Assembly: GCF_025244865.1 (NCBI RefSeq) | Contig: NZ_CP104272.1 | Span: forward strand, 1,860,001 to 1,924,000 | Origin: Arthrobacter sp. zg-Y1110 | GTDB taxonomy: Bacteria > Actinomycetota > Actinomycetes > Actinomycetales > Micrococcaceae | DNA: 64,000 nucleotides | Reading direction: 5' to 3' | In this document: in pieces, positions 1 to 8,393 of the stretch | How positions within the stretch are numbered: the first letter of the stretch is position 1 | Layout of the letters: each line of letters starts with the position of its first letter | Program-made: the position numbers and the translations under genes | Notes under the pieces: model-generated | The model's input: only the letters and a program-made list of their open reading frames with translations | Told to the model about the DNA's origin: nothing | The model's database searches: none

Positions 1-228
1 AAGCCGCCAGGTTTCAGAAATATGCCGATCCAGGCTGTGGGATTTGTACTGGGTCAGGACCACGATCTGCAGGTAGCCGGAGTTCACCAGGTTTGAAAGT
101 GCGAAGTCGATGAGGCGGTAACGTCCGGCAAAGGGAACCGCCGGTTTAGCCCGATCTGCTGTGAGCGGCATTAGCCGTTTACCCTCGCCGCCCGCGAGAA
201 CTACTGCCAGGACCTTCTTAGGCGCCAT
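1..228 (-). CDS. glgC: Glucose-1-phosphate adenylyltransferase, N-terminal part
   Basis: This is the first 76 codons of ADP-glucose pyrophosphorylase, which makes ADP-glucose from glucose-1-phosphate and ATP for glycogen or alpha-glucan synthesis in the cytoplasm. The start is the ATG at 228. The translated start reads [19 protein letters not shown], containing the GGEGKRL nucleotide-binding loop of the family, followed by the conserved stretch with [15 protein letters not shown]. The gene runs off the left edge, so the remaining three quarters is missing. It is divergent from glgA, with about 78 bp between the two starts, which suggests shared control of the glycogen pathway. The upstream AAGAGG is a plausible ribosome-binding site. 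Confidence 0.95.
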   Translation of the reverse strand, partial: MAPKKVLAVVLAGGEGKRLMPLTADRAKPAVPFAGRYRLIDFALSNLVNSGYLQIVVLTQYKSHSLDRHISETWRL

Positions 229-294
229 TGTCTTGAACCTCTTCCGAAAATAAGTCTACTGACTTCAGACTAGATCACTGGTTGCCCGGTGCAC

Positions 295-300
295 TACGTT
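295..300 (+). promoter_or_regulatory. Leaderless -10 box of glgA
   Basis: TACGTT lies exactly 6 nt before the GTG at 307. A transcript initiated from it would begin at or next to that codon. No ribosome-binding site is visible in front of 307, which fits leaderless translation. No good -35 element was seen. Confidence 0.5.
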
Positions 301-306
301 GGTTTA

Positions 307-1503
307 GTGCGAGTAGATATTGTGTCGAAGGAATTCCCGCCGGAAATCTACGGAGGAGCAGGCGTTCACGTTGCCGAGCTCAGCCGGGTCCTGGCCGGAG
401 AAGTAGATCTCCATGTGCATTGTTTCGGTGCCCCGCGCCCCGAAGATTTCCACGGAGCCAAAGTAAAAAGTTATGCAGTGCCGGCGGAACTCCAGTCCGC
501 GAATCCTGCCGTGCAGACCCTCGGGACGGACCTCGAAATCCTCGGCGGACTGGCCGGCGCGGACCTGGTCCATTCACATACCTGGTATGCCAATATGGCC
601 GGCCACCTGGGATCGCTGCTGCACGGCGTTCCGCACGTGCTCAGCGCCCACAGCCTGGAGCCGCTGCGTCCGTGGAAGGCCGAGCAGCTCGGCGGGGGAT
701 ACGCCGTCTCCTCCTGGGTGGAGAAAACCGCCTACGAGGCAGCCGCCGCCATCATCGCCGTCTCCGAGGGCATGCGCCAGGACATCCTGCGCAGCTACCC
801 TGACGTGGACCCGGGCCGGGTTCGGGTGGTCCACAACGGCATCGATGTGCAGCAGTGGCAGCCGGACATCGACCCCGACGGCGTCCGTGCCTTCGACATT
901 GATCCGGACCGTCCCAGCGTGGTCTTCGTCGGCCGCAACACCCGCCAGAAGGGTGTGCCCTACCTGCTGCGCGCTGCGGCACTGCTGCCGCCGGAGGTCC
1001 AGCTGGTGCTGTGCCTCGGCGCAGCTGACACGCCTGAACTGGCTGCGGAAACCGCCGTGCTGATCGAGGAACTGCGGCGCACCCGCACCGGCGTCGTGGT
1101 GATTGAGCGTATGCTGCCGCGCGCCGAGCTGATCAAGGTCCTCTCCATCGCCACCGTGTTCGCCTGCCCGTCGGTCTACGAGCCGCTGGGCATCGTGAAC
1201 CTCGAGGCAATGGCCTGCGGCACCGCCGTCGTCGCCAGCGCCACCGGAGGTATCCCCGAAGTCGTCGATACCGGCGTCACCGGGCTGCTGGTGCCCATTG
1301 AGCAGGTCACCGACGGGACCGGCACGCCGCTGGACCCGGAGAAATTCGTGCGGGACTTCGCTGCTGCGCTGACCGAAGTGGTGACGGATCCGGAGCTGGC
1401 CCGGCGGATGGGCGAGGCAGGCCGGATCCGGGCCACCGAGCGGTTCTCCTGGGAATCCATCGCCGAGGAGACCCTCGCGGTGTACCGCTCCGTCCTGGCC
1501 TAG
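307..1503 (+). CDS. glgA: Glycogen synthase, GT4 family (GlgA/GlgM type)
   Basis: A retaining glucosyltransferase of about 398 residues that uses ADP-glucose to extend alpha-glucan or to make maltose-1-phosphate; the two activities cannot be told apart here. The N-terminus MRVDIVSKEFPPEIYGGAG carries the donor-binding glycine loop (residues 16-19). The C-terminal Rossmann domain has the GT4 EX7E motif starting near E292 (YEPLGIVNLEAM). The length fits the short actinobacterial GlgA rather than the roughly 480-residue GT5 enzyme. I prefer GTG 307 over the upstream GTG 289 because family members start at this point and a TACGTT box sits 6 nt upstream. It is divergent from glgC. Confidence 0.93.
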   Translation: MRVDIVSKEFPPEIYGGAGVHVAELSRVLAGEVDLHVHCFGAPRPEDFHGAKVKSYAVPAELQSANPAVQTLGTDLEILGGLAGADLVHSHTWYANMAGHLGSLLHGVPHVLSAHSLEPLRPWKAEQLGGGYAVSSWVEKTAYEAAAAIIAVSEGMRQDILRSYPDVDPGRVRVVHNGIDVQQWQPDIDPDGVRAFDIDPDRPSVVFVGRNTRQKGVPYLLRAAALLPPEVQLVLCLGAADTPELAAETAVLIEELRRTRTGVVVIERMLPRAELIKVLSIATVFACPSVYEPLGIVNLEAMACGTAVVASATGGIPEVVDTGVTGLLVPIEQVTDGTGTPLDPEKFVRDFAAALTEVVTDPELARRMGEAGRIRATERFSWESIAEETLAVYRSVLA

Positions 1504-1521
1504 GCCGGGGGATCCGAACGC

Positions 1522-1558
1522 CGAAAGGCGCCGTCGCAGCTGCGTCGGCGCCTTTTGG
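1522..1558 (+). terminator. Terminator after glgA
   Basis: An inverted repeat AAGGCGCC / GGCGCCTT with an inner GCAGCTGC palindrome is followed by TTTT. It lies 20 bp after the glgA stop. Confidence 0.75.
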
Positions 1559-1700
1559 CTGTACCGGTGCGCAACCTCCGCCGCACAGGGTCCCACCGTT
1601 TGGTGCTCCTGTGAACGCTGTGACCCCGACGGACAACACAGGCCCCACCTACTGGGACGCTGTGCGGACGCTCAACCCCGTGCCCCGGCCGGAACGCAGA

Positions 1701-1737
1701 AAGGGCGCCACCGCACAGTGCGTGCGACGGCGCCCGT
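1701..1737 (-). terminator. Terminator after the acyl-CoA oxidase-like gene
   Basis: GGGCGCC (1703-1709) pairs with GGCGCCC (1729-1735). Read on the minus strand, the hairpin is followed by TTTC. It faces the glgA terminator, so the 270-bp gap holds one terminator for each convergent unit and no gene. Confidence 0.65.
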
Positions 1738-1773
1738 TCGGCTTTCAGAGACCTGGGAGACCCGGAGGGACCC

Positions 1774-3876
1774 CTACTTCCGGCCGGACTTCTTCTGCTC
1801 GGCCTTCCGGCGGGCAATCAGGACCTTTTCGTCCACCGGCGCGGCGCCGCTGGCACGCAGCAGGCGCTGGTACTCCATCGCCTCGTCCTGGCGGACCTTC
1901 TCTGCGCCCGAGGCAATCTTGGCCCGCAGGTGCTCCTGGCCGTAGCCGAACGAGTCGACCAGGTCCAGGGCGTGCGGACGGATCTTGGCCAGCAGGCGGT
2001 TGATGTACGGGCCCAGGGTGCGGGCACGCTGTGCGGACAGGCGCCCGTTCATGAGGTACCAGCCCACGTTCTTTTCAATCAGGCACAGCCCGAACAGGTC
2101 GCGGACCCACGTCATGACCTGCCGCGTGCCGGCGTCCTCGATCCGGTCCAGCCCCCGGGTGAAGGCCTCCCACTGGAGCAGTTCTGCGTGGGCACGCGCG
2201 GCTTCGATCAGGGCGTGCTGGTTCTCGTTGAACACGGCCGCGCCCTTGTCCTTCGGCAGCCCGCGGGCTTCCTTGAGTGCAGTGGCCACTTCCGCCACCA
2301 TGGTGCCCACGCGGTCCGCCAGCAGGTCATGCTGGGTGCGCGGATCGCGCAGGGCGATGGCGGATTTCTTCTCCGAGCCGGAGTCACGGAAGGACTGGGC
2401 AATCCTGCGCAGGCCGGTGCGGTGCAGGGTCACGTCCGTGGCCTGTCCCACCACGTAGCGGGCAAGCACGCCGAAGTCCGCCCCGGCGAATTCCTTGGCG
2501 TAATCAGCCAGCAGGCGCTTGGCAACCAACTGCAGCAGCACCGTGTTGTCACCCTCGAAGGTGGCATAGATATCCAGGTCCGCGCGCAGGGCGGTGAACC
2601 GGTTCTCGGCCAGGAACCCGGCGCCGCCGGTGGCTTCCCGGCATTCCTGCAGTGTGTCCAGGGCGTGCCAGGTGGACAGGGACTTCAGGCCCGCGGCAAG
2701 GGTTTCCAGGTCCTGGCGGTCTGCGTCGGTGTCATGCGCACCGGAGAAGACGTCGTCGAACTTATGCAGCAGTTCCTCGTGGGCGAAGGCGGCAGCGAAC
2801 GTGGTGGCCAGCAGGGGGAGCAGCCGGCGCTGGTGCTGCTGGTAGTCCATTAGCACCTCTTCCTTGATGTCGGAAGCACCGTTGAACTGTCGGCGCTCGG
2901 TGCCGTACTGGATGGCCGTCTTCAGCGCCAGCTTGCTCGCGTTGACCGCTGCGCCGTCGAGCGAAACGCGGCCCTGCACCAGGGTGCCGATCATGGTGAA
3001 GAAGCGGCGGCCGGGGCTCTCGATATCGGACGTGTAGGTGCCGTCCGCGGCGACGTCGCCGTACTTGTTGAGCAGGTTGGTCCGGGGGATGCGCACGTTG
3101 GAGAAGTGCAGCCGGCCGTTGTCGATGCCGTTCAGCCCGCCCTTGATGCCGTCATCCTCACCGCCGATGCCGGGCAGGAACCCGTTGTCGTCGCGAAGCT
3201 CCACATAGAACGCGTGCACTCCGTGGTCCACACCCTGGGTGATGAGGTGGGCGAAGACGACGGCGGCCTTGCCGTTGACGGCGCCGTTGCCGATGTAGTC
3301 CTTCCAGGCGGCACGGAAGGGGGTGTTGATGATGAATTCTTCGGATGCGGGGTCATACTCCGCGGTGGTGGCGATGCTGGCAACGTCGGAACCGTGGCCG
3401 GTCTCCGTCATCGCGAAGCAGCCGGGGGTCTCCAGGCTCATGATGCCGGGCAGCCACTTTTCGTGGTGCTCCCGGTTGCCCAGGTGCATCACCGCGGAGC
3501 CGAAGAGACCCCACTGGACGCCGGCCTTGATCTGCAGGGACGGATCGGCCACTACGAGTTCGGTGAAGCCCGCGACGTTTGCGCCGTGGCTGTCTTCGCC
3601 GCCCACGTACTTGGGGAACGCGCCGTGGACGGACTTGCTCTCCACCAGGATCTTCAGCTGGTCCATGACCCGCTCACGGTGCTCGGTGTACGTCAGCCCC
3701 GCGGGCGTCTGCATGGCTTCCATGCCGGCGATTTTGCGGGCCGCGAGCCGCTTCTCGGCCCATTTGCCGAGCAGGACCCGGCCGAGCGACTCGACGTCGA
3801 CGACGGCGGCATCATTGTCGCTGATCGTGGCGCTGGCCGGGAGCTGCCGTTCGGTGGGGGAAAGTGTTTGCGTCAT
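1774..3876 (-). CDS. Acyl-CoA oxidase/dehydrogenase family flavoenzyme (700 aa)
   Basis: An FAD enzyme catalysing the first oxidation step of beta-oxidation (acyl-CoA to trans-2-enoyl-CoA). Its length and motifs match the acyl-CoA oxidase branch rather than ordinary 380-residue dehydrogenases. FAMTETGHGSDV near residue 160 is the flavin/substrate loop typical of ACOX enzymes, and YATFEGDNTVL near residue 440 carries the presumed catalytic glutamate. A C-terminal ACOX-like helical domain follows. The start overlaps the stop of the TetR gene (ATGA), so the two are translated from one message. It is divergent from the thiolase-reductase-hydratase operon. Whether the electrons go to O2 or to an electron-transfer flavoprotein cannot be read from the sequence. 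Confidence 0.88.
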   Translation of the reverse strand: MTQTLSPTERQLPASATISDNDAAVVDVESLGRVLLGKWAEKRLAARKIAGMEAMQTPAGLTYTEHRERVMDQLKILVESKSVHGAFPKYVGGEDSHGANVAGFTELVVADPSLQIKAGVQWGLFGSAVMHLGNREHHEKWLPGIMSLETPGCFAMTETGHGSDVASIATTAEYDPASEEFIINTPFRAAWKDYIGNGAVNGKAAVVFAHLITQGVDHGVHAFYVELRDDNGFLPGIGGEDDGIKGGLNGIDNGRLHFSNVRIPRTNLLNKYGDVAADGTYTSDIESPGRRFFTMIGTLVQGRVSLDGAAVNASKLALKTAIQYGTERRQFNGASDIKEEVLMDYQQHQRRLLPLLATTFAAAFAHEELLHKFDDVFSGAHDTDADRQDLETLAAGLKSLSTWHALDTLQECREATGGAGFLAENRFTALRADLDIYATFEGDNTVLLQLVAKRLLADYAKEFAGADFGVLARYVVGQATDVTLHRTGLRRIAQSFRDSGSEKKSAIALRDPRTQHDLLADRVGTMVAEVATALKEARGLPKDKGAAVFNENQHALIEAARAHAELLQWEAFTRGLDRIEDAGTRQVMTWVRDLFGLCLIEKNVGWYLMNGRLSAQRARTLGPYINRLLAKIRPHALDLVDSFGYGQEHLRAKIASGAEKVRQDEAMEYQRLLRASGAAPVDEKVLIARRKAEQKKSGRK

Positions 3877-4598
3877 TGCGTTTCCTTCTCGTGGGTGGAG
3901 GGAGTAGCTGGAGGGGTCGGGAGCGGATGCCCCCGGTCGTAGCCGATGCCGTCAAAGAGCCAGGCGGTCAGCTGGTCGGTCATTTGTTCTTCGGTCGGCT
4001 TCCCGGGGCCGGGGGGAGCGGCAATCCAGCGCTCACCGGCTGCCCGGATCATCCCGAGTGCCGCCGTGGGCCAGTACTGCGCGGTAGCGCTGGCCTCGGG
4101 CGGAACCTCCCGGCCTGCCAGGTAGTGGCGCATGGCCGAGTCCATCATTGCGGTGATGGTTTCGAAGAAGGAGGAGAGGGTGCTGTCAGTCTGTCCCGGT
4201 CCGCCGTCGGCCAGCTGGCCGGTCACGAACAGGTAGACGTTGGGGGAGGTTTCGGCCATCTGCAGGTAAGCGGAGACCATGGCACGCAGGCCCGATCTGG
4301 CGGACGGGGCGGTACGGCCTGCATCCAGGATCTTTTCCTGCATCCGGGCCACCGCCATTTCGCCCATGGCCTTCTGCAGTCCGGCCTTGTCCCCGAAGTA
4401 GCGGTAGAACACGGACTTCGATGTTCCGGAAGCTGCTGCGATCTCTTCCATCGACGCCGCGCAGCCCAGGGTGTGGACGGCCCGGCGTGCCGTCTTGATG
4501 AGGGTACGACGGCGCTCGGCCCGGTGCGCTTCCCAGCGGAGGGCGCGGCCGTCCGCGGCCGGGGACGGCGCGGAAGGATCTTCCAGTACGTTGTTCAC
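3873..4598 (-). CDS. TetR-family regulator of the fatty-acid locus
   Basis: A 241-residue TetR/AcrR-type repressor. The N-terminal helix-turn-helix (about residues 35-80) includes TLGCAASMEEIAAASGTSKS and VFYRYFGDKAGLQKAM, the classic TetR recognition helix and following turn. The C-terminal ligand domain is divergent and probably binds an acyl-CoA or fatty acid; this is inferred from its neighbours. The GTG start lies 7 nt after TACGCT, pointing to a leaderless message. The gene ends inside the start of the acyl-CoA oxidase-like gene (ATGA overlap). It is divergent from the thiolase operon across a palindromic operator, so autoregulation plus control of both arms is likely. Confidence 0.88.
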   Translation of the reverse strand: MNNVLEDPSAPSPAADGRALRWEAHRAERRRTLIKTARRAVHTLGCAASMEEIAAASGTSKSVFYRYFGDKAGLQKAMGEMAVARMQEKILDAGRTAPSARSGLRAMVSAYLQMAETSPNVYLFVTGQLADGGPGQTDSTLSSFFETITAMMDSAMRHYLAGREVPPEASATAQYWPTAALGMIRAAGERWIAAPPGPGKPTEEQMTDQLTAWLFDGIGYDRGHPLPTPPATPSTHEKETQ

Positions 4599-4605
4599 GA
4601 TACTG

Positions 4606-4635
4606 AGCGTATCAGGTACGCTGGGTTACAGTAAC
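4606..4635. promoter_or_regulatory. Divergent operator/promoter of the fatty-acid locus
   Basis: A perfect inverted repeat AGCGTA-N5-TACGCT spans 4606-4622, followed by a second perfect palindrome GTTAC-A-GTAAC at 4625-4635. The minus-strand TACGCT at 4606-4611 is the likely -10 of the TetR gene, with TTACTG 17 bp upstream of it as -35. TACAGT at 4627-4632 could serve as the -10 of the thiolase operon. Both start sites would therefore be blocked by a repressor bound here. Confidence 0.7.
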
Positions 4636-4678
4636 TGGCGTCACACCAACCCCCATGGACTCCCAAGGAGAACGACGA

Positions 4679-6016
4679 ATGGCTGCACAGCCTGAACCCG
4701 CACGAGCTACACCCACGAACAACGGCGCCGGGTCTTCGGTGCGCAAGGCGGTTGTGATCGGCGGAAACCGCATTCCCTTCGCCCGCTCCGGCGGCAAGTA
4801 CACCTACAGCTCCAACCAGGACATGCTCACGGCGGCCCTCGACGGGCTGATTGCGCGTTTCGGCCTGCAGGGCGAGCGGATCGGCGAAGTAGCCGGCGGA
4901 GCCGTCCTCAAGCACTCCCGCGACTTCAACCTGACCCGCGAGGCGGTCCTGGGCTCGGCACTGTCGCCGGAAACCCCCGCCTATGACGTGCAGCAGGCCT
5001 GTGCCACGGGCCTTGAGACGGTGGTCAGCCTGGCGAACAAGATCAAGCTGGGACAGCTTGAATCCGCCATTGCCGGCGGCGTCGACTCCGCCTCGGACGC
5101 ACCCATCGCCGTGAGCGAAGGCCTCCGCCGTGCGCTGCTGGACCTCTCCCGCGCCCGGACCACCAAGCAGAAGCTGGCTGCGGTCGCCAAGATCCGACCC
5201 AAGGACCTGTCCCCGAATGCCCCGTCCACGGGCGAACCGCGCACCGGACTGTCCATGGGCGAGCACCAGGCCCTGACCACCGCCCAGTGGAAGATCACCC
5301 GCGAAGCCCAGGACGAGCTGGCCTACAACAGCCACCGCAACATGGCCGCCGCCTACGACCGCGGTTTCTTCGATGACCTCGTCACCCCGTACCGCGGCCT
5401 GGCAAAGGACGCCAACCTGCGTCCCGACACCACCATGGAAAAGCTTGCCAAGCTCAAGCCCGCCTTCGGCAAGTCCCTGGGCGATGACGCCACCATGACC
5501 GCCGGCAACTCCACCCCGCTGACCGACGGCGCTTCGGTGGTGCTGCTGGGCTCCGAGGACTACGCCCGCGAACACGACCTGCCGATGCTGGCGAACATCG
5601 TGGACGCCGAAGCCGGCGCCGTCGACTTCGTGCACGGCAAGGACGGGCTGCTGATGGCCCCGGCCTTCGCCGTTCCCCGCCTGCTGGCCCGCCACAACCT
5701 GACCTTCGATGACTTCGATTTCTTCGAAATCCACGAGGCCTTCGCCGGAACCGTCCTCTCCACCCTGGCCGCCTGGGAGGACGAGGAATTCTGCCGGACC
5801 CGCCTGGGCCTGGACGCCCCGCTGGGCAGCATTGACCGCAGCAAGCTCAACGTCAACGGTTCCTCGCTGGCCGCCGGCCATCCGTTCGCCGCCACCGGCG
5901 GACGCATTGTCGCCTCGCTGGCCAAGATGCTGCACGAAAAGGGTTCGGGCCGCGGCCTGATCTCCATCTGCGCTGCCGGCGGCCAGGGCCTCGTCGCGAT
6001 CCTCGAGGCACACTGA
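4679..6016 (+). CDS. Acetyl-CoA C-acyltransferase (thiolase, FadA2/FadI-like)
   Basis: A 445-residue thiolase, the last enzyme of beta-oxidation, cleaving 3-ketoacyl-CoA with CoA. The nucleophilic cysteine C108 sits in QQACATGLETV, H352 in FEIHEAFAGT, H401 in AAGHPFAATG and the second active cysteine C431 in SICAAGGQG. The start at 4679 is chosen because AAGGAG lies 8 nt upstream; an in-frame ATG at 4655 has no such site. The stop is 2 bp before the reductase start, so the genes are cotranscribed. The gene order matches the mycobacterial fadE5-fadA2-fabG4-htdX neighbourhood as I recall it. Confidence 0.93.
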   Translation: MAAQPEPARATPTNNGAGSSVRKAVVIGGNRIPFARSGGKYTYSSNQDMLTAALDGLIARFGLQGERIGEVAGGAVLKHSRDFNLTREAVLGSALSPETPAYDVQQACATGLETVVSLANKIKLGQLESAIAGGVDSASDAPIAVSEGLRRALLDLSRARTTKQKLAAVAKIRPKDLSPNAPSTGEPRTGLSMGEHQALTTAQWKITREAQDELAYNSHRNMAAAYDRGFFDDLVTPYRGLAKDANLRPDTTMEKLAKLKPAFGKSLGDDATMTAGNSTPLTDGASVVLLGSEDYAREHDLPMLANIVDAEAGAVDFVHGKDGLLMAPAFAVPRLLARHNLTFDDFDFFEIHEAFAGTVLSTLAAWEDEEFCRTRLGLDAPLGSIDRSKLNVNGSSLAAGHPFAATGGRIVASLAKMLHEKGSGRGLISICAAGGQGLVAILEAH

Positions 6017-6018
6017 CC

Positions 6019-7359
6019 ATGAGCGACACTTACCTGAACCTCGTCAACAGCGGTTTCACTAAGGAACTGTCCAAGAAGCTCGGCCTGCCCCGGCCGGCCA
6101 TCCTGCGGCGTTTCGACCCGGCCAAGCCCCTGGTGCCGGGCCCGGTCCTCGTGCTCGGCAAGAGCGCTGCGGCCGATGACCTCTCCCGGCTGCTCCTTGG
6201 CTGGGACCAGGACGTCCGCCGGCACGCCACGCCCAAGGAAAAGCTCGGCGCCATCCTGATCGTGCTCGACGACGCCGCGGCGCCGACGGACCTGGGCGAA
6301 CCTACCCTGGCCGCCGGCGCAGCCCTGCGGGACCTCGCTCCCGGCGGACGGGTCATCACCGTTTCCCGGCCCGCCGCGGAAGCCCAGGACCCGGCAGCCG
6401 CAGCGGCCCGCCAGGGTGTCGACGGCACGCTGCGCTCCATTGCGCACGAACTGCGCGGCGGTGCGACGGCCAACGGCATCGTGCTGGCCAACGGCGTACA
6501 GGCAACCGCGCCCTCGGTGGCAGCCGCACTGCGGTTCCTGCTCTCGGGCAAGAGCGCCTACGTCAGCGGCCAGTTCATCACCGTCGGTTCCGACGCCGGT
6601 GAACTTCCGGCGGACTGGAACGCGCCTCTCGCCGGCAAGGTCGCCGTGGTAACCGGTGCCGCACGCGGCATCGGTGCGGCCATCGCCCGCGTGCTGCACC
6701 GCGACGGCGCATCCGTGATCGTGGTGGACGTGCCGGCCGCAGGGGAGCAGCTGGCGAAGGTGGCCAACGAAATCTCCGGTACCGCGCTCCAGGTCGATAT
6801 CACCCGCGAGGACGCCGCAGACCGCATCCTCACCCACGCCGTCGAACGCTACGGGCACCTGGACATCGTGATCCACAACGCCGGTATCACCCGCGACAAG
6901 CTGCTGGCCAACATGGACGAAGCCCGCTGGGGCTCGGTCATCGCCGTCAACATTGCCTCCCAGCTGCGGATGAACGAAACCTTCCTCGCCTCGGCCGGCT
7001 TCAGCCCGGAAGGCCGCATCGTCTCGCTGGCCTCCACCAGCGGCATTGCCGGCAACCGCGGCCAGACCAACTACGCAGCCTCCAAGGGCGGCGTCATCGG
7101 CATGGTCCGCGCCACCGCACCGCTGCTGGCACCGCGCGGCGGCTCGATCAACGCCGTCGCGCCGGGCTTCATTGAAACCGACATGACCGCTGCCATTCCA
7201 GCACTTACCCGGCAGGTAGCCCGCCGGCTGTCCAGCCTGCAGCAGGGCGGCCTGCCCGTGGATGTGGCCGAAACCATTTCCTTCCTCGCCTCCGACTCCG
7301 CGGCCGGCGTCAACGGCCAGGTAGTGCGGGTCTGCGGTCAGAACATGGTGGGCGCATGA
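6019..7359 (+). CDS. 3-oxoacyl-thioester reductase, long FabG4-type SDR
   Basis: A 446-residue short-chain dehydrogenase about twice the usual FabG length. An N-terminal degenerate Rossmann-like domain (roughly residues 1-200) precedes a complete SDR domain with TGAARGIGAA near residue 213, NAGIT, S339 in SLASTSGIAG and the catalytic Y352/K356 in YAASK. This two-domain form corresponds to high-molecular-weight FabG4, which reduces 3-ketoacyl-CoA/ACP or runs in reverse as a 3-hydroxyacyl-CoA dehydrogenase. It sits between the thiolase (2-bp gap) and the MaoC hydratase (ATGA overlap), which favours the beta-oxidation direction. Confidence 0.9.
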   Translation: MSDTYLNLVNSGFTKELSKKLGLPRPAILRRFDPAKPLVPGPVLVLGKSAAADDLSRLLLGWDQDVRRHATPKEKLGAILIVLDDAAAPTDLGEPTLAAGAALRDLAPGGRVITVSRPAAEAQDPAAAAARQGVDGTLRSIAHELRGGATANGIVLANGVQATAPSVAAALRFLLSGKSAYVSGQFITVGSDAGELPADWNAPLAGKVAVVTGAARGIGAAIARVLHRDGASVIVVDVPAAGEQLAKVANEISGTALQVDITREDAADRILTHAVERYGHLDIVIHNAGITRDKLLANMDEARWGSVIAVNIASQLRMNETFLASAGFSPEGRIVSLASTSGIAGNRGQTNYAASKGGVIGMVRATAPLLAPRGGSINAVAPGFIETDMTAAIPALTRQVARRLSSLQQGGLPVDVAETISFLASDSAAGVNGQVVRVCGQNMVGA

Positions 7360-8309
7360 CCGACACCCAGCTGAGCGAGATTCCCACGCTCGGGCGGCTT
7401 TACGCAGGTGCGGTGGGGAGCGCAGCGAAGTCGCGCCTGTCACCGTCGAAGGCCGCGGGGACGCTGACGGCGGACCGGCACGTGGTCCGCGGCGCGTCCG
7501 TGGACCTGGCCCGGCTCACCGATTTCCAACGCCTGGTCCAGCACAGCGCCAGCGACTACCTGCCCACCGGATACGTGCACACCTTCGCGTTCCCGGTGGC
7601 CATGAGCCTGATGGCGCGCGAGGACTTCCCGCTGCCCCTGCTGGGCATGGTGCACCTGCGCAATGAGGTGCAGCATCTGCGGCCGATCCACTACGGCGAA
7701 GCGCTGACGGTGACGGCCTGGGCCGAGAACCTCGCCGGGCACCGTGCCGGCACCCAGGTGGAACTCGTCGCGGAGGTCTCTGTCGAGGCCGGCGGCAGCC
7801 CGGAAACCGTTTGGCGGGGCCGGTCCACCTATCTGGCCAAGGGCGTCTTCCTGCCGAAGTTCGACCGCCCGGACAAGTCTGCGGTGCGCGCGGAATTCGT
7901 TCCTCCGCTCCCGACGGCGCTGTGGCGCCTGGGCGCCGACGCCGGACGCAACTACGCCCGGGTCTCCGGCGACTTCAACCCCATCCACCTGAGCCGCCTG
8001 TCGGCGAAGGCACTGGGCATGAAGCAGTCCCTGGCCCACGGCATGTACCTGGCCTCCAGGGTGGTCGCGGATACCGTGCAGACCCACGAGGGCCCGTTCC
8101 AGTGGAGCATCGACTTCGAGGCTCCGGTGTTCCTGCCGGCCACCGTGGCCGTGGCCATCTCGGATGACCAGACGCCCGAGGGTTGGGCCGGTTCCACCTT
8201 CACGGGCTGGAATCCGCGTTCGCAGCGCCGGCACTTCACCGGTTCGGTGGCTCCGCTGGATCCGGATGGTGCGGGCTCCAACGGATTTGGCGCCGCAACC
8301 CGGGCCTGA
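7356..8309 (+). CDS. MaoC-family (R)-specific enoyl-CoA hydratase, HtdX-like
   Basis: A 317-residue hot-dog-fold hydratase with two tandem hot-dog halves. The C-terminal half carries the hydratase-2 motif SGDFNPIHL with catalytic D206 and H211. It would interconvert trans-2-enoyl-CoA and (R)-3-hydroxyacyl-CoA. The start overlaps the reductase stop by ATGA, making it the last gene of the thiolase-reductase-hydratase operon; a strong terminator follows. A hydratase of R stereochemistry next to FabG4 is the pairing found in mycobacteria. The substrate chain length is unknown. Confidence 0.88.
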   Translation: MTDTQLSEIPTLGRLYAGAVGSAAKSRLSPSKAAGTLTADRHVVRGASVDLARLTDFQRLVQHSASDYLPTGYVHTFAFPVAMSLMAREDFPLPLLGMVHLRNEVQHLRPIHYGEALTVTAWAENLAGHRAGTQVELVAEVSVEAGGSPETVWRGRSTYLAKGVFLPKFDRPDKSAVRAEFVPPLPTALWRLGADAGRNYARVSGDFNPIHLSRLSAKALGMKQSLAHGMYLASRVVADTVQTHEGPFQWSIDFEAPVFLPATVAVAISDDQTPEGWAGSTFTGWNPRSQRRHFTGSVAPLDPDGAGSNGFGAATRA

Positions 8310-8323
8310 GCACACCTCAGTCA

Positions 8324-8365
8324 AAGCCCGTCCGCCTCCGGCAACGCCCGGCAGCGGACGGGCTT
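8324..8365 (+). terminator. Terminator after the hydratase gene
   Basis: A perfect 12-bp stem, AAGCCCGTCCGC pairing with GCGGACGGGCTT, starts 15 bp after the stop codon. The T-tract is short. Confidence 0.75.
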
Positions 8366-8381
8366 CGATGCGCCCTGATGC

Positions 8382-8387
8382 TAAGGT
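8382..8387 (+). promoter_or_regulatory. Leaderless -10 box of kynU
   Basis: TAAGGT ends 6 nt before the ATG at 8394 and no ribosome-binding site precedes the gene. No clear -35 element was found. Confidence 0.5.
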
Positions 8388-8393
8388 TCCCTC

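Noticed and set aside
289..306. Upstream GTG start for glgA
   Set aside because: It would add six residues not seen in the family and would place the likely -10 box inside the coding sequence.
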